NCBI GenBank assembly: GCA_030998225.1
Contig: JAPYXD010000704.1
Location: 1,736,001-1,800,000, forward strand
Direction of reading: 5' to 3'
Origin: Diplolepis rosae
Taxonomy: Eukaryota > Arthropoda > Insecta > Hymenoptera > Diplolepididae
DNA: 64,000 nt
The position numbers and the translations under genes are program-made. Below, piece by piece: positions 57,469 through 64,000 of this stretch (within the stretch, counting starts at the first letter, position 1; each line of letters starts with the position of its first letter). Under the pieces are notes generated by a model that saw nothing but the letters and a program-made list of their open reading frames with translations, did not search any database and was not told the DNA's origin.

Positions 57469-58023
57469 ATGCCAGAAGCAGGAAGCCAGACGGAAAGCCG
57501 AGACACGCATAGGAATGTGTACACTCAGGTTGGAAAACCAGGTGAGATAACTGTGGAAGTGATAGGGGAATACAGGACAAACAAAACAATAGTAGCACGG
57601 TCTCGACCCACAACAAAAAGAAGAAGGAAGGCACCTCGAAAACCCAACATGAGAGTATCGGAGGTAAATACCGACCGAATAAAAAAATACACTCATGGGA
57701 AGTGTGTAGGGACCAGTGATTACTCTCCAATGGAGGAGGAACCAGAAATAGTGATCATAAAAGAAATCAACCGAGTAGAAGGAATGAGAGAGCCGGAAAA
57801 GGAAAAGGAGAGAAGCAAAGCAGCAACCAAGCGTCCATGCCCCCAAGCCAAGCTAAGCCGACAGGAAAAGCTATACCTGGACATACTGAAAGGGGAAAAG
57901 AACCCACTACCAAAGAGGCGACGAATGAACACGCAGAACAAAGAGAACGTGAGTAAAGGACAAATATATAAAAAAACGGCACAAAGAAAAAGGAAAACTG
58001 GCAACGCAGAGACAACGGAATGA
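57469..58023 (+). CDS. Third ORF, basic protein of unknown function
   Basis: 184 codons from the ATG at 57469; the frame is open from 57382. It lies between pol and the polypurine tract. The product is strongly hydrophilic and basic, with clusters such as TTKRRRKAPRKP, LPKRRRMNTQ and QRKRKTG that resemble nuclear-localisation or nucleic-acid-binding tails. There is no signal peptide or membrane segment, so it is not an envelope protein. It could be an accessory protein made from a spliced RNA, or a non-conserved frame. It needs comparison with other copies. Confidence 0.5.
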   Translation: MPEAGSQTESRDTHRNVYTQVGKPGEITVEVIGEYRTNKTIVARSRPTTKRRRKAPRKPNMRVSEVNTDRIKKYTHGKCVGTSDYSPMEEEPEIVIIKEINRVEGMREPEKEKERSKAATKRPCPQAKLSRQEKLYLDILKGEKNPLPKRRRMNTQNKENVSKGQIYKKTAQRKRKTGNAETTE

Positions 58024-58110
58024 AGAGCAACCGTGAAACATATATGCGCATGAAATTTTGATCTCAGGTAATAATTCAAAAGGGGTTTTACCCACAAGAT
58101 TACTGATAGC

Positions 58111-58128
58111 AAAATTTAGGGGGGCTGA
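58111..58128 (+). other. Polypurine tract region
   Basis: AAAATTTAGGGGGGCTGA immediately precedes the 3' LTR, with the G-run at 58119-58124. This is the expected site of plus-strand priming. The last bases (CTGA) are not purine-only, so the exact priming end is uncertain. Confidence 0.75.
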
Positions 58129-58984
58129 TGTAAGCCTACACTCTGAAGCCCCTGCCGCACGGCAACCACGCGCGCCACACAGCAAGCACGAGAGCACTGC
58201 AATCCTCATGCAGGCGCGACCGCGAAACGCAGGCGCAAGATCTCCCCCCTTACTACGACATCCTCCCACCACCACGAGCTGGACCAAAGTGGGAGAAGGC
58301 CTGAAGATGTATAAAAGCAGGATGCTGAGTAGACAACAGCATTCTGGCGGCTCGCAAGCGAGTCGCGGACAGCACTGAAGTGTTCTCTGGACAGGCTAAA
58401 GGGTTGCTACCTTTTAGACGAGTCTAGATTCACTTCTTTGGTACGCTCTCGAGACAGGCTCTGGGGTTGTTGCCCTGGTGACGAGTCTCGATTCGTGCTG
58501 AAATCACGAGTCCCTAAGAGTGGCTTCCTTGAGTCAAGCAAGCAAGCCCTCTTGGAATTCTATGTCTGCGACTGCGGGTAAGCTCGCGAGAAGCAACTGC
58601 GATAAGACCCAACCGTGGGCACATTTGTTACGCGTTAGGGGAAATACCAAATGTAATAGTCCTAGGTTGCGCGGTTTCACCGGATAGAGAAATAAAATTA
58701 GAGCAGACGCGTTATTAATCAACTCCGCGCGTTAGAATAAGATAATTAGAGTTAAATCACTTAGGGATATTGAATAAAATGTGACGATCCCTCTCTTTCT
58801 TTTTTGTATGTTTAATCGTTAAAGACATTGTTAATTAAGATTCTCTCTAAATATGTACAGGGACGTCACCGCAATTATTATAATAAAAAAACATTGACCA
58901 CTACTTACTACAGCTTCTTCTCTCATGCACGAACCCCACATCAGAAAATTAATATTAAAGAATAGAATAAAACAAAAAGTTACA
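58129..58984 (+). repeat. 3' LTR, 856 bp
   Basis: Same length as the 5' LTR, with about seven differences, mostly near the ends (for example one within the first 20 bases and four in the last 40). It ends GTTACA and is followed by the second ATAT. Confidence 0.97.
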
Positions 58985-58988
58985 ATAT

Positions 58989-60029
58989 TAATCAGTATAA
59001 AAAACAAAAAATTGTACTATCTGTATGTTCTCAACAATAAAAAATATTGTATATTAGTTGCCTTATTTTAAAAGAAGAAATTAGCAATATGTCACTAGTT
59101 ACGATATATTGAGCTCGAAAAATGGTTCCAAAAAATCGAGCATTTAGTTCCTGTGACTCGAGAAATAGGGTTTCTCAAACCTTAAACTTTGATTCATTTT
59201 TTATGATGTAGTTCACATTTTTAGATAAAATTCTATGGGAGGACGAAAGCTTCATTAATTTGCTTTACAAAAAGACGTTTTTGGACTACTTAGATGTTCT
59301 ATTTTTAAAGAGTGAAAATTTCCATGTCATCAAGATAACTAATTCATCGACAACTGGTTTCTTCACCCTACACGAGTACGAAAGTATTCAATCATATTAT
59401 GCCTTTTTTAAACTTGATCAATTCTGATTTTATGAGAAATTATTTGATTTGTGTAAAACTAGATATTTTCCTTCTTTAATAAATAAATGGTCACGTTTTA
59501 TGACCTAGATCCGTAAACGAGAATTTTTTTCATTCCTGCCGATCTGTTTATCGTCGTTGTTGTTCTCTTCGGATACGATCATTCTCAAAAGAATAATCGG
59601 ATTAAAATGCACTCTAGTACATTTTATCAGAGCCTGATATACGCCAGGGGCATATAAGACGACAGACGAAGAAAGCTTTAATGTTTTAATGGAAAGCTAA
59701 TTGGTGGGATTGCTAAACCTTCGTCTCTCGTCAGGACGATCCTTCCTGAATCATCATTTTTCTTGTATTATTATTTTCATTTCTATCTTGTAATGTATTA
59801 CCATATTAGTCTTATGTTAGAGATTCTATTACTATTATCATTATTATTATCTTTTTAACTTTATTATTACCATTATTATTACTTAAGTACTATCAGCATT
59901 ACTGTTATTAGCTATATCATATTAATCATGTACCAAAATTAACTCATGATATCGTGCGTGGAGTGGGTATGTGGCAATTCTGAGAAAGAGACAGAGACGG
60001 GTGGAAAACCGATCAGAACTGTTGCTCTA
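58989..60029. other. Unassigned DNA
   Basis: AT-rich, with no recognised gene. ATT-rich low-complexity sequence occurs at 59760-59900. The region leads directly into the CCAAT-pair array. Confidence 0.4.
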
Positions 60030-60033
60030 ACGT

Positions 60034-61050
60034 TTCTGATTGGTGCGCGCGGTTTTCCAGGACATCTTTCAGAGCTTCTCATTGGTGCGGAGCCTTTCAA
60101 CTCTCGACCAATCACAGTGAAGCATAGTCCCCAAGCCTCAACGTGTCTTAACAACGCATAGGTTTTCCCAGGACACATTTTAGCGCTTCTCATTGGTGCG
60201 GGACCTTTCAAGTTCTCGACCAATCACAGTGAAGCGTAGTCCCCAAGCCTCAATGTGTCTTAATGACGCATAGGTTTCTCCAGGACGTCTTTCAAAGCTT
60301 CTCATTGGTGCGGAGCCTTTCAAGTTCTCGACCAATCACAGTGAAGCGTAGTCCCCAAGCCTCAACGTGTCTTAATGACGCATAGGTTTTCCCAGGACAC
60401 ATTTTAGCGCTTCTCATTGGTTCGGGACCTTTCAAGTTCTCGACCAATCACAGTGAAGCATAGTCCCCAAGCCTCAATGTGTCTTAATGATGTATAGGTT
60501 TCTCCAGGATATCCTTCAAAACTTCTCATTGGTGCGGGACCTTTCTAGTTCTCGACCAATCACAGCGCAGCACAGTCCCCAAGCTTCAAGACGTTTCAAT
60601 GACGCGTAAGTTTTACGAAGAGACCTACAACGCTTCTCATTGGTGCGGGACCTTTTCAGTTCTCAACCAATCACATCGCAGTACGGTCCCCAAGCTTGAA
60701 CACTTCTAAATGACGCATGGAAGACCTGCAGCGCTTCTCATTGGTGCGGGACCTTTCTAGCTCCCGACCAATCACGTTGAAGCACGGTCTCCAAGCTGCA
60801 AAACATCTTAATAACGTGCACGTCGTCTAGCAGACCTTCCGACGCTTCTCATTGGTGCGGGACCTTTCTAGCTCCCGACCAATCACGTTGAAGCACAATC
60901 CCCAAACCCCAACTCGCCTGAATGACGCTCGGGTTTTTCCCATGGTCCCTTCCACGCTTCTGATTGGTGCGCGCTCTCCAGCCTTTCGACCAATCACGTC
61001 AGAGCACGGGACCCAAGCCCTGGCAACGCTTCTGATTGGTGCGCGCTACC
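60034..61050 (+). repeat. Tandem array of 111-bp units with inverted CCAAT pairs
   Basis: ATTGG starts at about 60039, 60081, 60192, 60304, 60416, 60528, 60639, 60740, 60851, 60963 and 61033, giving a period of about 111 bp for most of the array. Nine units also have GACCAATCAC (or AACCAATCAC) about 33 bp downstream, so each is an inverted pair of CCAAT boxes. Both sites match the NF-Y consensus closely. Between pairs the units carry CCCCAAGC and AATGACGCATAGG-type sequence. Array regularity is observed; a promoter or enhancer role is inference. Confidence 0.9.
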
Positions 61051-61063
61051 AAGCTCAGGAGTG

Positions 61064-61097
61064 AATAAGTAGACCGCCGCCAAGCACAGAAGTCAGT
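61064..61097 (+). promoter_or_regulatory. Candidate core promoter
   Basis: An AT-rich GAATAAG at 61063-61069 lies about 30 bp upstream of TCAGT (61093-61097), the arthropod initiator motif. It sits directly after the last CCAAT-containing unit, with transcription expected to the right. Inferred from spacing only. Confidence 0.4.
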
Positions 61098-61216
61098 ACC
61101 TCTTGGGACACGGTCGACGATACTTCGACTTCTCCTCTACAAACCGCTACTGCACCGACCTTGAAGAGTTACCACACCCTTCTCTTCCGCCTTATTATTT
61201 TTTCTATTTGTGGAAA

Positions 61217-61222
61217 AATAAA
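61217..61222 (+). terminator. Candidate poly(A) signal
   Basis: AATAAA about 122 bp downstream of the putative initiator, followed by T-rich AGTCTTTTTAT. A promoter followed closely by a poly(A) signal is the layout of an LTR (U3-R), but no TG...CA boundaries or primer-binding site were found. Confidence 0.35.
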
Positions 61223-61271
61223 AGTCTTTTTATACGAGAACTGCCTTGTACTTGATTTGACAATCCCAACT

Positions 61272-61379
61272 GCCCTTTTGAGGGCAAAGAGTATTCTTAC
61301 TGTTCTTTTTTTTTCTCTATAATAACACCAACTGTCCTTTTAAGGACAAGTTTAACACACACCCGTCCTTCTCAGGACG
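61272..61379 (+). ncRNA. Three small hairpins with covarying stems
   Basis: GCCCTTTTGAGGGC (61272-61285), TGTCCTTTTAAGGACA (61333-61348) and CGTCCTTCTCAGGACG (61364-61379). Each is a perfect or near-perfect stem, and stem changes are compensated on both sides (GCCC/GGGC against GTCC/GGAC). The first two also share a preceding CAACT. They would lie in the leader of any transcript started at 61095. Role unknown. Confidence 0.55.
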
Positions 61380-61399
61380 AAAATCAAACATCTTTGAAC

Positions 61400-62590
61400 A
61401 ATCGAAACCTTGAACGCCTTCGTCACCTCGGACGCAGCTCCCGCACCAACCGACGCAGTTCACCACCAGCCAAGCAGCTTGAGTAGTAGCCAAGCTACCT
61501 CAGCCGCAGCCATCCGTAGCTGTACCAGCAACCTCAGTAGCAGCCAAAGCTACCTCAGCAGTAGCCAAGCTACCTCAGCGGTAGCCATCAGCAGCCTCAC
61601 TACCAGATGACGCAGCTTCACCTCCAGCGGGGCCCTGGTTCCCTCCCAGCTCAGTTTTCATTGATGCCCTTCGGGCCGCATCACGGACTTCTGACGTGTG
61701 GGACCGAATCCACGGACCCGCAACCAAAACTGTTGAACGCATAAAGACCATTGAACGCATAAAGATCATTGAACGCAAGTTAAGATCGTTGAACGCTATT
61801 TAAGGTCATAGAACGCACCGAAATCGTCGAGCGGGCCGTAACCCTTGAACATATCGACTACTTCGGTCACGGCAGGCCCCGGTTCTCTCCCAGCTCAGTT
61901 TCCGTCGATGCCCTCCGGGTCACTTCTCGGACTTCTGACGCATGGGACTGAATCCATGACAACGTCGGAACCGAGCTAGGCTCCTGTTGGAACAGGCTCG
62001 GCTGCGGATTCTCACCCCGCCGAACAGCGCAGTCAGCCGCCGGGGGACTCACACACCGCCCCCACCACCTGTTGCCGGGGACGACACAACGCGGAGAACA
62101 CCGCCGAGGGAGCTGCCAACGTCTTGCACCCACTCCCTTCTCGGCTCGACGCCAAAGGGAAGACATCCACTCCCTCCACCATCGAGTGAGTCTCCAAGGA
62201 AGCTGCTCAGGATCCGGAGGCGCATCCGGGCGAAGTTCTGCAGCGCACGGAAGACTCTCTTCCCTGTAGCCCCCGGATCTGACCGAGAGGCGGTCTTGTC
62301 GTTCGGTCTGAAACTGCCCGGTGGCAGTCGAGCGCAGCTCACGAAACACCAGGACTCGTCGGCGCCGCCAGTACCGGACCAGGAGAGCTACCACCAAACC
62401 CGCCAGTACATGGTGGCAAAGTTCTTCCACGACTCTCGCACGTACTTCAAGGACCCACGTAGAAACTTAGACTGCCCAAATATAAGTTTCTACCTGAAAG
62501 TCTAGGACAATTGGGCAGAAGACACCAGGGGACAGCCTTAACACCGGAGCCAGGGAGGCTCGGATTCAATTCCCAGCGTCGGGGGGTCAA
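61400..62590. other. GC-rich repetitive region with overlapping open frames
   Basis: It contains a tandem of AGCCAAGCTACCTCAGC-type units (61480-61590), a tandem of TTGAACGCATAAAGA-type units (61730-61830), and an 84-bp duplication (61630-61712 and 61875-61958) including CTCCCAGCTCAGTTT. Open frames of 172 codons (plus, 61987-62505) and 187 codons (minus, 61867-62430) overlap. The plus-strand frame is Pro/Arg/Ser-rich and ends YFKDPRRNLDCPNISFYLKV; neither resembles a known family, so no gene is called. Confidence 0.4.
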
Positions 62591-62998
62591 CCCTTAACAA
62601 GCCTAAAAAACAAGGATGAGCTTATTAGCCAGATATATTTGACAAAAAAAATTATATTATTTACAGAATTTTTTAAAACTGCTTGTTGAAAAATGTATAA
62701 CTTAAATGCTCGATTTATGATAATAATCAAAGAGCTCTAGGAATTATTTTGATACTATTTTTTGATTCTATGAAAACTAACAATGGTTTGATATTTGGAA
62801 AGTTTGAAAAAATTGAATTCTGTTTTCCAGTCAAGTCATGAGATATACAAAAAAAAGGTCAAGAAAACGACAAGAAATAACAAAAATCTACTAAGAATCA
62901 CTTTTGCAGAACTTTTTGCGGAATAAATGTTATACTAGGGTGTTTGATATTAACGTGATAAAATGAACAAGAATGAATTTTTTTGGTAAAAATTAGTT
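62591..62998. other. Unassigned AT-rich DNA
   Basis: Probably includes the outer end of the mariner element near 62930-62990. No clear terminal inverted repeat could be matched, because the other end lies outside the window. Confidence 0.35.
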
Positions 62999-64000
62999 TT
63001 ATTTATCAATGTTCTCTCCTTTTAGCTCGATACAATGATTCCAACAATCTTTCAACTTTTTTATGCCTTCCAAATAATACGATTTATACATATGAATAAT
63101 ACGGTGGATGCGTAAGCGATTCGAAACCCAATTCATGCTTTTTTGCCTTTGCAATGTTCGATGTGTGAGATGGTGCATTGTCATCATGAAAAAGGATTTT
63201 TTTTTCTTCTTCAAATGTGTCTGTTTCGTCCTAATTTGGTCAACGAATCGATCCAATAATGGAGCATATTATATGCTCCAGTAATCGTCCTTCCTTTCTC
63301 AAGGTAGTCGATGAAGATTACTCCTTGTGCATCCCAAAAAACATTAGCCATTATTTTCCCAGCCGATTGTTGCGTTTTCGGACGCTTTGGTGCACTTTCA
63401 CCAGTTTTAACCCACTGTTTTGACCTTTCACGTAATTCCGGAGTATACACTGAAAAAAATGCTATTGGATCTATAGCATTTCTGCCAAAAGCATGTATAT
63501 TATTGATTCAAAAAAATTTTCTTTAAGAAATAATACATATGCTGCCAAATCTATAGCATTTTGATTTTAATCAAAGATAAACTTAATTTTGACAGAAATG
63601 CTATAGATTCAATAGCATTTTTTTCTCAGTGTAGTCATCCATCGTCACAAATCGATGCAAAAACTCTTTCGGATTGCAGTTAAAATATTCCAAATTTTGT
63701 TCTAAAGTGGTCACACGAATGCGTTTTTGGCCGATTGTGAGGAATCGCGGCACTCATCTTGCGTAAAGCTTTTTCATGCACAAATATGCATGCAAAAATA
63801 TTGACCACACGCTCAGTTGAGGTGGATACGATCTCAGCTATCTCACGCACTTTCACTTTCGGGTCATTTAAAACAATATCATGGATTGTATTGATCATTT
63901 CTGGTGGAGTGATCTTATTTCGACGATCTGGGCTTTTTATGGTTTCTATGCTCGTAAGACCACAACGCAATTCGGTAAACCACTTCTGAACCATTCCATA
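62999..64000 (-). pseudogene. Broken mariner transposase, 5' end beyond the window
   Basis: Minus-strand pieces in shifting frames read, in order: VQKWFTELRCGLTSIE and RREIAEIVSTSTERV-type helix-turn-helix sequence; then QWVKTGESAPKRPKTQQSAG and IMANVFWDAQGVIFIDYL (first catalytic Asp); FHDDNAPSHTSNIAKAK (second Asp); HPPY; then a jump to KKLKDCWNHCIELKGENIDK at the C terminus. The segment that should hold the third catalytic aspartate is deleted after HPPY. There are at least two frameshifts, and a 184-bp MITE sits in the middle. The copy is inactive. Its start and the other terminal repeat lie past position 64000. Confidence 0.92.
63448..63631 (+). mobile_element. 184-bp CACTGA-tip MITE inside the mariner element
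   Basis: The ends are CACTGAAAAAAATGCTATTG and, inverted, CACTGAGAAAAAAATGCTAT, extending over about 38 bp into TAGCATTTCTG. TA is duplicated at 63446-63447 and 63632-63633. Insertion plus duplication adds 186 bp, a multiple of three, so it did not itself shift the transposase frame. A diverged copy lies at 10440-10571. Confidence 0.9.

Larger units (their letters stand above)
51654..58984 (+). mobile_element. Ty3/Gypsy LTR retrotransposon, nearly complete
   Basis: Two 856-bp LTRs flank gag, protease, reverse transcriptase, RNase H and integrase in that order, the arrangement of Ty3/Gypsy (Metaviridae). ATAT is duplicated at 51650-51653 and 58985-58988, the target seen in the 17.6/297/gypsy group. 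The LTRs differ at only about seven positions, so the insertion is recent. Coding is damaged: there is an in-frame stop in gag and about four frame breaks in pol. A third ORF follows pol and no envelope-like protein is visible. The copy may no longer be autonomous unless some breaks are sequencing errors. Confidence 0.97.

Noticed and set aside
57469..58023. Third ORF as an envelope gene
   Set aside because: No signal peptide, membrane segment or cysteine pattern; the product is strongly basic.
57092..58112. Large antisense frames, one with hydrophobic stretches suggesting an envelope protein
   Set aside because: They lie opposite integrase and the third ORF; hydrophobicity is the mirror of Lys/Arg-rich sense codons.
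61867..62505. 172- and 187-codon overlapping frames as genes
   Set aside because: Both strands are open because of high GC; neither product is recognisable.
62540..62600. Sequence with GGATTCAATTCC considered as a tRNA T-arm
   Set aside because: No pairing anticodon or acceptor arm and only a partial B-box match.

Overview
The window is AT-rich eukaryotic nuclear DNA, most probably from an insect. The evidence is one intron-containing gene of the CSRNP/AXUD1 family with GT-AG introns, a mariner remnant, a Ty3/Gypsy retrotransposon with a 4-bp ATAT target duplication, and many small inverted-repeat transposons. The species cannot be named from the sequence. No rRNA, complete tRNA, CRISPR array or bacterial-type operon is seen.

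Layout. 1-15 kb is mostly non-coding DNA carrying nested inverted-repeat elements: a hairpin-rich foldback with a hAT MITE inside it (0.3-1.5 kb), a Mutator-like MITE (5.05-5.40 kb), a 3.2-kb foldback flanked by TTAA that contains a TTA-flanked foldback and a decayed hAT transposase (5.4-8.6 kb), a further element at 9.9-11.0 kb, and a hAT MITE whose ends are packed with TATCGATA motifs (12.6-13.4 kb). 15-19 kb is unassigned apart from a GC-raised block at about 17.0-17.9 kb that may be a promoter or first exon. 20.06-25.57 kb (minus strand) is the only confident host gene, a four-coding-exon cysteine/serine-rich nuclear protein of 1146 residues; its promoter and 5' UTR probably lie within 25.6-28 kb.

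28-51 kb is a repeat-dominated stretch. It has a head-to-tail MITE pair (28.6-29.3 kb), a 5-kb foldback with a 9-bp target duplication and an internal block that includes an 11-bp minisatellite (32.9-37.9 kb), several small foldbacks around 44-45 kb, and a 3.7-kb foldback whose arms each carry a hammerhead-like core (47.2-50.9 kb). 51.65-58.98 kb is a nearly complete, recent Ty3/Gypsy retrotransposon with 856-bp LTRs. Its gag and pol frames are joined by what looks like a textbook -1 frameshift signal, and pol is broken by single-base changes, three of them in homopolymer runs. An extra basic ORF of unknown role follows pol.

59.9-62.6 kb is the least familiar part. About ten 111-bp repeats, nearly all holding an inverted pair of CCAAT boxes, run into a plausible core promoter, a poly(A) signal, three small hairpins with covarying stems, and GC-rich tandem-repeat DNA. 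The window ends in a broken mariner transposase (minus strand) interrupted by a 184-bp MITE.

The strongest candidates for something undescribed are the CCAAT-pair array with its hairpin leader, the hammerhead-like motifs in the 47-51 kb foldback, the frameshift signal, and a group of MITEs that share CACTGA/CACGGAGAAAA-type tips and 2-bp target duplications.
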